Part shown: piece by piece, positions 15,524 to 22,946 of the stretch
How the letters are laid out: the number at the start of each line of letters is the position of its first letter
Numbering within the stretch: the first letter of the stretch is position 1
Assembly: GCA_038321615.1 (NCBI GenBank)
Contig: JBBQFC010000035.1
Span: forward strand, 1 to 36,607
DNA: 36,607 nucleotides
Source: JBBQFC01 sp038321615
GTDB taxonomy: Bacteria > Bacteroidota > Bacteroidia > Flavobacteriales_D > Cryomorphaceae
Reading direction: 5' to 3'
The notes under the pieces: model-generated
Seen by the model: only the letters and a program-made list of their open reading frames with translations
Told to the model about the DNA's origin: nothing
The model's database searches: none
Made by a program: the position numbers and the translations under genes

Positions 15524-16819
15524 ATGAAGCATTTCTATCTTTTATTCGCTCTAAGCGCTGCAACTATGAGCCAACTCTGCGCTCAATCCTATTTTCCGCC
15601 GAATGGAAGCGCAACTTGGGAAACCGTTTCGACCGGTGAATTAGGCTGGTGCCAAGAAGCTATCGATACCTTGAATAATTACTTAGAAAGCCGCAGTACT
15701 AAAGGCTTTATTATTCTCAAGAGTGGCAAAATCGCGATGGAATCCTATTACAACGGGCATTCGGTCACTCTGCCTTGGTATTGGGCATCTGCGGGAAAAT
15801 CACTTGTAGCCGTTTTGACAGGGATAGCACAAGAAGAAGGCCTGCTCAGTATTGAAGACTCCGTTTCGACCTATCTAGGCGAAGGGTGGACGAGTTGTTC
15901 GCCGGAAGACGAAGGGCTTCGGAAAATAAGGCATCAGCTCAGTATGACCAGCACTTTTAATAACACGCCTTTTTTTTGGGATTGTTCCGAACCCGCGTGT
16001 TTTGTTTGCGCCGGCGATCCAGATGGCCAATGGCATTACCACAACGGGGTTTATAAACGCATACACGACGTATTGCAAGTTGCCAGCGGTCAAACTATGA
16101 ATGCTTATACCGCTCAAAAAATTGGAATTCCTATTGGAATGACCGGTTTGTGGAATTCGGATGCTTTATTCTTTAGCACGACCAGAAGCATGGCGCGCTT
16201 CGGATTGCTGGCATTGAATGATTTTATTTGGAATGGTACCGAAATATTGGGCGATACCGGTTACATCAACGCGATGCGCAATCCTTCCAATCCGTATAAT
16301 CCGTCTTACGGATATCTCTGGTGGTTGAACGGCCAATCTTCGCATATGCTCCCATTGAATCCTACTGTGTACGATGGCCCCATTATCCCACCGGCGCCAG
16401 CCGATTTATACGGCGGTTTTGGAGCAGACGATCAACGGGTTTACGTTATTCCCTCGCTCGATATGGTGGTGGTGCGCATGGGCGATGAAGCCTACGAGAA
16501 TGTTCCAACCTTATCGGCTTTCGATCCGGAGCTTTGGGACTTAATTAACGCTTTACCCTGCCTGGTTACGAACACCTTAAATCGGGAAGGTCCGAATGGC
16601 ATTTTGACTTGTTTTCCAAATCCGAGCGCTGGAAGTTTCGATATCCTTGATAAGGCTGAATTTACGGCTGTCCGCATTTTCGATGGAGCCGGGAGACTTG
16701 TAAAAGCAATAAGTCCGCAGACCCAAACTGGGCAAATTACTTTGCCTCCGGGCATTTATTTCGTAGAAGGAACCAAAGGCGATCATTCTGTGAAAACAGG
16801 CAAGATTATCGTTTTATAA
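15524..16819 (+). CDS. Secreted serine hydrolase (beta-lactamase class C fold) with T9SS type A domain
   Basis: 431 residues: a signal peptide (MKHFYLLFALSAATMSQLCA), a serine beta-lactamase/penicillin-binding-protein-like domain (about 30-345) and a C-terminal T9SS type A sorting domain (about 355-431, with FPNPSAGSFDI and IYFVEGTKG). The catalytic S-x-x-K is Ser89-Ala-Gly-Lys92 and the second motif is Tyr172-His-Asn174. Such enzymes act as esterases, D-amino peptidases or amidases outside the cell. The presence of the sorting domain predicts export across the outer membrane and surface attachment or release. It begins 30 bases after the gamma-carboxylase-like gene and could share its transcript. 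Confidence 0.9.
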   Translation: MKHFYLLFALSAATMSQLCAQSYFPPNGSATWETVSTGELGWCQEAIDTLNNYLESRSTKGFIILKSGKIAMESYYNGHSVTLPWYWASAGKSLVAVLTGIAQEEGLLSIEDSVSTYLGEGWTSCSPEDEGLRKIRHQLSMTSTFNNTPFFWDCSEPACFVCAGDPDGQWHYHNGVYKRIHDVLQVASGQTMNAYTAQKIGIPIGMTGLWNSDALFFSTTRSMARFGLLALNDFIWNGTEILGDTGYINAMRNPSNPYNPSYGYLWWLNGQSSHMLPLNPTVYDGPIIPPAPADLYGGFGADDQRVYVIPSLDMVVVRMGDEAYENVPTLSAFDPELWDLINALPCLVTNTLNREGPNGILTCFPNPSAGSFDILDKAEFTAVRIFDGAGRLVKAISPQTQTGQITLPPGIYFVEGTKGDHSVKTGKIIVL

Positions 16820-16847
16820 AGCATGATCGACTTTGCTTCCCAGGCCT

Positions 16848-16855
16848 TACTTTCG
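16848..16855 (+). promoter_or_regulatory. Near-consensus -7 box of the PhoD-like gene
   Basis: TACTTTCG, one mismatch from TAnnTTTG, ends four bases before the ATG at 16860. This is the same spacing as the other leaderless candidates. It lies just after the serine hydrolase stop, so readthrough is an alternative source of transcript. Confidence 0.28.
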
Positions 16856-16859
16856 GACT

Positions 16860-18173
16860 ATGAAAGCCTTCTTCTCTCCTATCCTGCTCGCATGTATTCT
16901 TACCAGCTTTTCTGCAAACGCCCAAGGCTTATTGCGGGCTGGCCCGATGAATGGCCGCACCGAAATGCGCGAAGTAGCCATTTGGGTGCAAACGATTCAG
17001 TCCTGCGAAGTTGGCATTGAATATTGGCCGATAGATCAACCATCAAAAGTCAACCAATCTTCATTGGTCACCACCAATCCAGAAACGGCGAATACCGCAA
17101 TATTGATAGCCGGCGAAGTGTCGCCTGGCAAAGAATACGCGTATAAAATACTTTTGGACAGTGCACCCACCGGGCGCATTTATCATTTCAAGACACAGCC
17201 AAATTGGGTAACTGCCTTCGAGCGACCGACCGTAAAATTTGCGACGGGAAGTTGCACATTTATAAACGATTCACTCTACGATTATCCGGGAAAATCCTAT
17301 GGGAACAATTATCAGATCTTCGATAATATCCTGAGTCAAAAGCCTGACTTTATGCTTTGGCTCGGCGACAATTTATATTTGCGCAATGCCGATTGGACCA
17401 GCAAATCAGGTATTTTGAAGCGGTATGAGCACTTCAGATCAACTGCAGAACTTCAAAATCTCTGGTCGGGAACACACCATTACGCCATTTGGGACGATCA
17501 CGACTATGGCCCCAACGACGCAAACGGGAGTTTTGGATTAAAACATGCCAGCTTAGAAGCGTTTAAAGCTTTTTGGGCAAATCCCTATTACGGCATTCAA
17601 GAAGGTGCCAGCGGAATTACCAGTTCCTTTTCGTATGCCGATCTCGATTTCTTTTTACTCGATAATCGCTGGTACCGCACTGATCCTAATTTGAACGCAA
17701 CCGATGAACAAGTTTTTGGAAAAGAACAGATTGAATGGCTGATTCAAAACCTGAAATTTAGCAAGGCACCTTTTAAGTTTGTGGCTACCGGCGGGCAGAT
17801 ACTCAATGACGAAAAGGTTTATGAGACCTATGCCAACTACGAAGCGGAGCGTGCGTATTTGCTTTCGAGAATTGTGGAAGAAGGGATCAAGGGGGTTGTT
17901 TTCCTCACCGGCGACCGGCATCATACGGAGTTGAGCCGCTTGGAGCGAAATGGTATTGTGCTTTACGATCTCACTGTTTCGCCGCTTACTTCGGGCGCGC
18001 ATGCCAATGTGAAAGAAAACAATACGCTTCGCGTAGAAGGAACACTCATTGAAACCCAAAATTTTGCTGTGGTTACCGTTTCCGGAAAGGCGAAGGAGCG
18101 AATCTTGGAGATGGCCGTTCTCGATTCAGACGGTAAACTGCTGTGGAAGCGGGAAATAGCGGAAGGAAAATAA
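16860..18173 (+). CDS. PhoD-like alkaline phosphatase/phosphodiesterase
   Basis: 437 residues from the ATG at 16860, with a signal peptide (MKAFFSPILLACILTSFSANA). An N-terminal beta-sandwich domain is followed by the metallophosphatase core. Metal-binding motifs are ATGSC (about 128-132), WLGDN (167-171), WDDHDYGPND (211-220) and TGDRHHTEL near residue 345. PhoD-type enzymes hydrolyse phosphomonoesters and diesters in the periplasm or outside. An in-frame ATG 27 bases upstream would place charged residues before the signal peptide and is less likely. No sorting domain is present, unlike its two secreted neighbours. Confidence 0.9.
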   Translation: MKAFFSPILLACILTSFSANAQGLLRAGPMNGRTEMREVAIWVQTIQSCEVGIEYWPIDQPSKVNQSSLVTTNPETANTAILIAGEVSPGKEYAYKILLDSAPTGRIYHFKTQPNWVTAFERPTVKFATGSCTFINDSLYDYPGKSYGNNYQIFDNILSQKPDFMLWLGDNLYLRNADWTSKSGILKRYEHFRSTAELQNLWSGTHHYAIWDDHDYGPNDANGSFGLKHASLEAFKAFWANPYYGIQEGASGITSSFSYADLDFFLLDNRWYRTDPNLNATDEQVFGKEQIEWLIQNLKFSKAPFKFVATGGQILNDEKVYETYANYEAERAYLLSRIVEEGIKGVVFLTGDRHHTELSRLERNGIVLYDLTVSPLTSGAHANVKENNTLRVEGTLIETQNFAVVTVSGKAKERILEMAVLDSDGKLLWKREIAEGK

Positions 18174-18174
18174 A

Positions 18175-18203
18175 AAAGGGGGTCCCTACCTGGAACCCCC
18201 TTT
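18175..18203. terminator. Bidirectional-type terminator between convergent genes
   Basis: AAAGGGGGT (18175-18183) pairs with ACCCCCTTT (18195-18203) around an 11-base loop, giving a 9-bp stem. On the minus strand it is followed by a run of T (18177-18172), so it is strongest for the adhesin-like gene. It begins two bases after the PhoD-like stop codon and probably ends that transcript as well. Confidence 0.85.
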
Positions 18204-18224
18204 CATCAATCAAAACCGACTGAA

Positions 18225-19445
18225 TTATTTCACGACCATGCGGATAGAACCAGAAAGGGTTTCGCCTAAGAATCGGGTGGTGTAAACACCTTTCGCTTCG
18301 CTGGACAAATCTATCTGAATTTGAGAACCTGCGTTAAGCTGAACACGCTCATTCTTAATCATTCTACCGTTCATATCGTAAACTTGAACGAGGAAATTAT
18401 CCGACTGTCCAGAGTTAACTACATTGAAAAGACCAGTACTTGGATTTGGGAATAAATTAAGGCCTTCCAAAGATCCGCGATCATTTGTAGCAGTAACTCC
18501 ACAAAGATTGATCCCTGGGAAATGGATAGCTTCAAGCTGAATGGTATTAACATCAGTAACGTTGTGGTGACGGAAAGCGATATATATATTTTGACCTGCA
18601 TAAGCCGACATGTCAATAGACACTGCGTTCCAAGCATTATTTGCAAGCACTTCCGTGAAAACAACGGTCGTAAAATTAACAGGAGCAACATTGCCAGTGG
18701 TTGAGACCAGGATACTGTAATTTTCTTGAAAGAAACCTGGATCAAAGCCGCGCACGAGAAAGTACAAAGAATCATCTGCTGCAACAGCAATTTGTGGCGT
18801 AATCAACCAATTGTCTGGAGTTAAAATCGCGCCATTCCAAGAACGGGAAGCTACGGTAAAGGTACCGTCAAAAGCTTGAAATTGATCGGTCACTACCCAG
18901 TTAAACGTGTCGCCATCGGCATCAACGGCCAACCAACATTCGGGTAGCGCACCACTTTCAAAGCTCTCAGCGCCTTCGATCACCACAGGACCTTGCGTAC
19001 ATGCTACACCGCCAGAATTGGTGGTGATAGTAGGGAAACCGTTTGGAGTCGAGCCACCTACACCGCAAGCTCCGGCTTCGTTGATTACTACCAAATAAGT
19101 ACCCGCTTCGCTGGCTGTCCAGGTAATGGTACAACCAGTACCGGCTCCGAAAGTATCAACAGCTCCCGATGGAGCGATGATGGTATATTCGGGTATCCAC
19201 GCTCCATAAGCGCCGTTGCATTGGCTCCAAGTATAATTACCGCCAGCAAGGACTCCTTCCAATTGATAAGCTTCCGATTGGAAAACCTCAAAAGCTATAA
19301 TTTCTTGTGTCTCGCCATTACACGGGGCAGGATCGAAATCGGTCCAACCTCCGATGGCATCTGGCGCAGTCCAGGTGATACATTGCGCGTTGGCAGAAGC
19401 AACTCCTAAAACGAGTGCGGCTGCAGAAAATAAAAGTTTATGCAT
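18225..19445 (-). CDS. Secreted adhesin-like protein with choice-of-anchor J and T9SS type A domains
   Basis: 406 residues: a signal peptide (MHKLLFSAAALVLGVASANA); an N-terminal beta domain (about 21-150) with six or more cysteines probably in disulfides; a choice-of-anchor J/cleaved-adhesin-type domain (about 160-315, ESFESGALPECW, NWLITPQI, IAFRHHN); and a type A sorting domain (about 328-406, NLFPNPSTGLFNV, KGVYTTRFLG). The composition is acidic and poor in Lys, typical of surface-exposed proteins. It is likely a cell-surface or released binding protein, with ligand unknown. A perfect -7 box and an 18-base palindrome lie upstream. Confidence 0.88.
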   Translation of the reverse strand: MHKLLFSAAALVLGVASANAQCITWTAPDAIGGWTDFDPAPCNGETQEIIAFEVFQSEAYQLEGVLAGGNYTWSQCNGAYGAWIPEYTIIAPSGAVDTFGAGTGCTITWTASEAGTYLVVINEAGACGVGGSTPNGFPTITTNSGGVACTQGPVVIEGAESFESGALPECWLAVDADGDTFNWVVTDQFQAFDGTFTVASRSWNGAILTPDNWLITPQIAVAADDSLYFLVRGFDPGFFQENYSILVSTTGNVAPVNFTTVVFTEVLANNAWNAVSIDMSAYAGQNIYIAFRHHNVTDVNTIQLEAIHFPGINLCGVTATNDRGSLEGLNLFPNPSTGLFNVVNSGQSDNFLVQVYDMNGRMIKNERVQLNAGSQIQIDLSSEAKGVYTTRFLGETLSGSIRMVVK

Positions 19446-19464
19446 GATTAATAGGTTAAATTAT

Positions 19465-19482
19465 GGTCGAAATATTTCGACC
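19465..19482. promoter_or_regulatory. Perfect 18-base palindrome at the start of the adhesin-like transcript
   Basis: GGTCGAAAT-ATTTCGACC is a perfect palindrome with no central gap. It lies five bases downstream of a perfect -7 box (19495-19488, minus strand), so it would span about the first 18 transcribed bases. This is a classical operator position. A hairpin role is less likely because a gapless palindrome cannot fold fully. Confidence 0.5.
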
Positions 19483-19487
19483 GACGG

Positions 19488-19495
19488 CAAAAGTA
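19488..19495 (-). promoter_or_regulatory. -7 box of the adhesin-like gene
   Basis: TACTTTTG on the minus strand, an exact TAnnTTTG match 42 bases before the ATG at 19445. No TTTG at the ideal -33 position. Confidence 0.45.
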
Positions 19496-19551
19496 AGCGT
19501 AAAAACGAGTTTGTGATGCCCCAAATATCAACCGTCAAATGTGAATAAAAC

Positions 19552-20634
19552 TTAATTTTTCGGGGCATCAACCACGCAGCGTAAACCCAAATGGGGCATA
19601 CCGGAATCTTCGCTACTCCCTTCGCGCGCGCTGGGTCGGTAGTTTTCGCAATAAGATACATGGCATAGGTAGGAGCCGCCCTTGATCACCCTTTTAAGCG
19701 CGTAGGGATCGCGTGGATCGAAACTCTTAGCGGAGCCGGTCGGATCCTTGCAAAGCCCGATCCCAGCTAAGGAAGCGTAGTAATTCTCATCAAATAAGTC
19801 GGAAGTCCATTCCCAAACGTTACCCGCCATATCATACAAGCCATATCCATTGGGAAGAAACGAGCCCACCGGAGCCATAAAGGCAAAGCCATCTTCCGCG
19901 GAATTCTTCCGTGGAAAAACGCCTTGGAAAATATTGGTTAACTGCGGGTTCTTAAGCGGATCTTCTTCTCCCCAGGAAAAGCGAGCACCCGATAAACCGC
20001 CCTTCGCTGCGTGTTCCCATTCGGCTTCCGTAGGCAAGCGTTTACCCTTCCATTGGCAATAAGCGACAGCATCCATATAGGCGACCTGGACGACAGGGTT
20101 GCTCAATTCGAAAGGGACTTCCAAGCTATCACCATTAATATTTTTCCAATTCGCTCCGTTTTTCCAAGCCCACCAGTCGAAATGGTTGTTGAGATTTACC
20201 ATATCCGGATTTGGAGCAAAAATTATGGAACCAGGTTCCAGCAGGCTATCATCTGGTTTTGGAGTGCCTGGCGGGACTTGTTTTCGTAGCTCTTCCCAAT
20301 CTACTTGGCGCTCAGCGACCGTAATATAGCCCGTGTAGTCAATAAATTTTTGAAAAGCTGCATTCGAAACTTCAACGGTATCCATGAAGATCGACTTCAC
20401 TTCTACTTGGTGTGGGGGATATTCGCGTTGATACCCCCCTTCTTGGGTGGCTCCCATTACGAAGGTGCCGCCAGGAATTGCTACCATATTAGACATATCT
20501 ACTTCCTTCGCGGATGATGGAGACTCAGAAGATTGCTCGATCGTACGGCGATTCTTGCCGTCTTCGGATCTGCACCCAAAAAGGCAAAAAAATAGCCAGA
20601 GCGCGAAGGCGCCCTGGCTTAAATTCATTCTCAT
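19552..20634 (-). CDS. Formylglycine-generating-enzyme (FGE)-type lipoprotein
   Basis: 360 residues with a lipoprotein signal (lipobox LFGC, Cys21) and an FGE-sulfatase fold. Landmarks are MVAIPGGTFVMGATQEGG, KGKRLPTEAEWEHAAKGG, YGLYDMAGNVWEWTSD and the terminal SYLCHVSYC...LGLRC. The two cysteines Cys324 and Cys329 match the active-site pair of human FGE (SYMCHRSYC), so true Cys-to-formylglycine activity is plausible. Many family members, such as the EgtB, PvdO and GldJ/GldK types, lack that pair. No sulfatase or other CxPxR-type substrate gene is in the window. It is the third gene of an envelope operon; its ATG overlaps the META gene stop as TAATG. Confidence 0.85.
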   Translation of the reverse strand: MRMNLSQGAFALWLFFCLFGCRSEDGKNRRTIEQSSESPSSAKEVDMSNMVAIPGGTFVMGATQEGGYQREYPPHQVEVKSIFMDTVEVSNAAFQKFIDYTGYITVAERQVDWEELRKQVPPGTPKPDDSLLEPGSIIFAPNPDMVNLNNHFDWWAWKNGANWKNINGDSLEVPFELSNPVVQVAYMDAVAYCQWKGKRLPTEAEWEHAAKGGLSGARFSWGEEDPLKNPQLTNIFQGVFPRKNSAEDGFAFMAPVGSFLPNGYGLYDMAGNVWEWTSDLFDENYYASLAGIGLCKDPTGSAKSFDPRDPYALKRVIKGGSYLCHVSYCENYRPSAREGSSEDSGMPHLGLRCVVDAPKN

Positions 20635-21059
20635 TACTGCTTATTAAATTTCATCACGGCTTTCTCGCCGTTGAGAAGTACAAGATTGTCGCCATCGAGC
20701 TGAATATTATTGGCGGCATTGATGGCATCCATAAAACCGTTTTCATCTACACCTTCGCAAAACATTTTTGTCATCGGTCCGGGCATAAACTTCACGCTTT
20801 CTGCCGTAGCTTTCATTTTCGATGAAAAACCATTGCACCCGGTATTGCCTACCACTTGGTCGGCACTTTCAAAACTCAAAGTGGGCAAACCTTTCATTTC
20901 GTAATTAGCAGGGTTGAGCTTCGAACCGTTGAGTTCGCCAAGCGTCCAGGATGAACCCACTAACTGAGAAACGGTGGCGGCAATATCCATTTTAGATTTA
21001 CAACCTGTGAGGCCTATGAGCGCTAAGCCAAAGCAAAGGGCAGTAAGCTTCGATACCAT
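20634..21059 (-). CDS. META-domain lipoprotein
   Basis: 141 residues: lipoprotein signal MVSKLTALCFGLALIGLTGC (lipobox LTGC, Cys20), then a META/HslJ-type domain recognisable from SSWTLGELNGSKLNP, PTLSFESADQVVGNTGCNGF and MTKMFCEGVDENGFMDAINA. META-domain proteins are envelope proteins linked to heat-shock or stress resistance in other bacteria, with no defined enzymatic role. It lies between the small periplasmic protein gene (3-base gap) and the FGE lipoprotein gene. Confidence 0.85.
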   Translation of the reverse strand: MVSKLTALCFGLALIGLTGCKSKMDIAATVSQLVGSSWTLGELNGSKLNPANYEMKGLPTLSFESADQVVGNTGCNGFSSKMKATAESVKFMPGPMTKMFCEGVDENGFMDAINAANNIQLDGDNLVLLNGEKAVMKFNKQ

Positions 21060-21062
21060 AAA

Positions 21063-21440
21063 TTATTTCTTCTTAGCAGTCTTGGTAACCTTGGTAGTAA
21101 CTGGGGCATACAAATCGGCAATTACTTGCTTTTTTGACTCGAATTGCTCTTCCGTTATAACACCTTTTACATTCGCAACGAATGCTTCGTAATGTTTTGC
21201 ATAAGCATCCGCAATGGTGGCATCGTCATCGCCACGGGCAGCCATGCGCATTTTCGTGTCTTCGATGGTGAGAACTTGTCGGAAAATGAGTGTTTGCTGA
21301 TCGCCGGTAAGGTCTAAACCATCGGTAATCTGCGCACTGGTATGGCTCGCTTTGGCTTCAATATCTTTGTAAGTTTGAGCACTCGCAGCAAACGAGATGG
21401 TGAAAAGAATGGCGGATAGGAAAAGTTTGGATGCTTTCAT
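21063..21440 (-). CDS. Small periplasmic helical protein
   Basis: 125 residues with signal peptide MKASKLFLSAILFTISFAASA. The mature part is predicted helical and charged (TDGLDLTGDQQTLIFRQVL, then ITEEQFESKKQVIADLYAP) with a Lys-rich tail ending TKTAKKK. The L-T-x-x-Q pattern recalls the periplasmic Spy/CpxP chaperone-like group, but the similarity is too weak for assignment. It is the first gene of the META-FGE operon and has a near-consensus promoter. Confidence 0.72.
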   Translation of the reverse strand: MKASKLFLSAILFTISFAASAQTYKDIEAKASHTSAQITDGLDLTGDQQTLIFRQVLTIEDTKMRMAARGDDDATIADAYAKHYEAFVANVKGVITEEQFESKKQVIADLYAPVTTKVTKTAKKK

Positions 21441-21468
21441 GAGGGTTAAATAAGGTTTATCTTATGGA

Positions 21469-21499
21469 CGAAAATACACAAGTTTCGTTGTACGGCAAA
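21469..21499 (-). promoter_or_regulatory. Promoter of the envelope operon (small protein-META-FGE)
   Basis: On the minus strand TTTG (21499-21496), exactly 19 bases, then TATTTTCG (21476-21469), one mismatch from TAnnTTTG. The transcript would begin near 21465, about 25 bases before the ATG at 21440. The promoter lies inside the N-terminal codons of the longest reading of the divergent gene, arguing that the latter starts further downstream. Confidence 0.58.
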
Positions 21500-21535
21500 T
21501 TGCAAGTTTTGAGCCAAGGCTTTTTTTGGTTCGGA

Positions 21536-22153
21536 ATGTCCCTACACCTGCTGATTTTGGCGCAAGCCAGCGCTTACGCTCAAATCCATTTCCCCGATGT
21601 TCACGAAGAGCCTTTTCATCGGGTGATTTTTGAGAATGCCGATTTTAGGATGCTCCATGTGCAGCTGAATTTGGGCGATACTTCTGCCTTCCATCTTCAC
21701 GATACTCCAATATATTATGTCAATACGCATAGCTGTAAGATGTTTTTAGAAGATTTGTCGGGTTCGAAGATTGTGGAATTACCCGAAAGGTGGATCGGTG
21801 CAGACCTATGGAGCAAGGAGCGCGGTCTCGTCCATCGTATCTCTCCGCTTTGCGAAAATGGTTTGAATCTTTATGCCTTTCAAAGGAAGAATCAATTAAG
21901 TACAGAAACGCAGCCCTATCATAAAGCAAACGCGCTTTATGCCAGGAATGGTTTCGAAGTGTGGAAGCACGTTTTCACTTGCGACAAGCTTGAAATACCA
22001 AGCCCCTTCCCGATGATCTTAATGGAAGGCACTTGCCAAATGAAAGATCGAGAACTCAAAGCGGGATCGGCATTGATGCCGGAAGTACTCAAAGAAGTGG
22101 AGCGGTGCAGCCAGGACGCGGTGCTTTATTGGGTACACTTTCCCGAACCTTGA
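21536..22153 (+). CDS. Secreted cupin-like protein of unknown function
   Basis: About 205 residues from the ATG at 21536 (MSLHLLILAQASAYAQ, a short signal peptide). The frame is open to an ATG at 21464, which would add 24 residues but run over the divergent promoter. The mature protein has a single-cupin pattern: LNLGDTSAFHLHDTPIYYV supplies an H-x-H metal pair, then beta strands, and a second half with HVFTCDKLEIPSPFPMILMEG. It resembles RmlC-like secreted cupins. Function is unknown. It diverges from the META-FGE operon and may be co-regulated with it. Confidence 0.6.
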   Translation: MSLHLLILAQASAYAQIHFPDVHEEPFHRVIFENADFRMLHVQLNLGDTSAFHLHDTPIYYVNTHSCKMFLEDLSGSKIVELPERWIGADLWSKERGLVHRISPLCENGLNLYAFQRKNQLSTETQPYHKANALYARNGFEVWKHVFTCDKLEIPSPFPMILMEGTCQMKDRELKAGSALMPEVLKEVERCSQDAVLYWVHFPEP

Positions 22154-22242
22154 ATTACAAACAAAATGCAGTTAGTATTTTAACTGGCGGCAATTTACGT
22201 TTAGAATCACTATTAAAACACTGTATACCATCGGTTTATACT

Positions 22243-22260
22243 ATTCGATAATTCGAATAC
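22243..22260. promoter_or_regulatory. Inverted repeat upstream of the hemerythrin-like gene
   Basis: TATTCGA-TAAT-TCGAATA has perfect 7-base arms around a 4-base centre, 69 bases upstream of the ATG at 22330. A looser repeat, GTATACC-ATC-GG(TT)TATAC, sits just before it (22224-22242). The layout suits a dimeric regulator. A weak promoter-like pair follows at 22275-22305 (TTG, 20 bases, TAGCTTTC). Confidence 0.4.
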
Positions 22261-22329
22261 CATAATCAAGTGATTGTAGGATTCTCAGAAGCCTATTAGC
22301 TTTCCGGAAACAATTCTAAAAATACGCAC

Positions 22330-22890
22330 ATGTCTTTCCTATCAAATTTTCGAGAAGCTTACGGACAAGAAGCAGCTTGGGCAAATGTTTCTGCTCCTTC
22401 TGGTATTTCAAAGCACGCGACCATTCCAGAATTGGTAGAAAGACTAACCCTGTTTCACCGCGACTGCTTCCTGGAATTTCTACCCCGCATCGAAGCCGAT
22501 TTGGCATCGGTTCAAAAAGCATCTGAGAAGCACCCGCTATTCATGGCTGCTTTGACGCTAGGAATGAAGGCTTTGAAGGACGATCTCCGCGTGCACTTCC
22601 TGTATGAAGAGACCAATCTTTATCCTTATGCCCTGGCCCTTTTTAATCGGGATACGCGCCTACCCGATTACAATTGCGATAAGTTTCTATCGGAACACCC
22701 CGTCTTTCGTATCAACTTTTCCGACTTACTATCCTTAATGCAGAAGTATGCTTCCGATTTCTCCGACCATTTTGCATATCGGATTTTACACCAACGGTTG
22801 CGCGGTTGGAACGATGAGTTTGCTGCTCATGAAGCTTTGGAAGACTTCGATTTAATAGCGCGATTACGAAGCATAGAGCTAAGTCGATAA
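22330..22890 (+). CDS. Hemerythrin-like (HHE) di-iron protein
   Basis: 186 residues, all helical in appearance, with histidines and acids spaced as in hemerythrin/HHE domains: His43 (TLFHRDCF), His89-x3-Glu93 (HFLYEETNLYP), His123 (SEHPVF) and His167-Glu168 (AAHEALEDF). Such four-helix bundles bind a di-iron centre and serve in oxygen or nitric-oxide sensing, iron storage or Fe-S repair (YtfE/RIC type). The N-terminal ScdA-like domain of RIC proteins is absent. The first 25 residues are not part of the bundle. It is monocistronic by spacing, with an inverted repeat upstream. Confidence 0.65.
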   Translation: MSFLSNFREAYGQEAAWANVSAPSGISKHATIPELVERLTLFHRDCFLEFLPRIEADLASVQKASEKHPLFMAALTLGMKALKDDLRVHFLYEETNLYPYALALFNRDTRLPDYNCDKFLSEHPVFRINFSDLLSLMQKYASDFSDHFAYRILHQRLRGWNDEFAAHEALEDFDLIARLRSIELSR

Positions 22891-22921
22891 ACTCGGAGTG
22901 CACTTCGGTAAATGCTTTTTA

Positions 22922-22929
22922 TACCTTTG
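22922..22929 (+). promoter_or_regulatory. -7 box of the FkbM methyltransferase gene
   Basis: TACCTTTG, an exact TAnnTTTG match, 17 bases before the TTG at 22947. A transcript from here could use either that TTG or the ATG at 22968. Confidence 0.42.
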
Positions 22930-22946
22930 CCGAAAATTTCTGAGAG

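Noticed and set aside
19552..20634. GldJ/GldK gliding-motility lipoprotein
   Set aside because: These share the FGE fold, but the FGE cysteine pair is retained here and the neighbours are not the gldKLMN genes.
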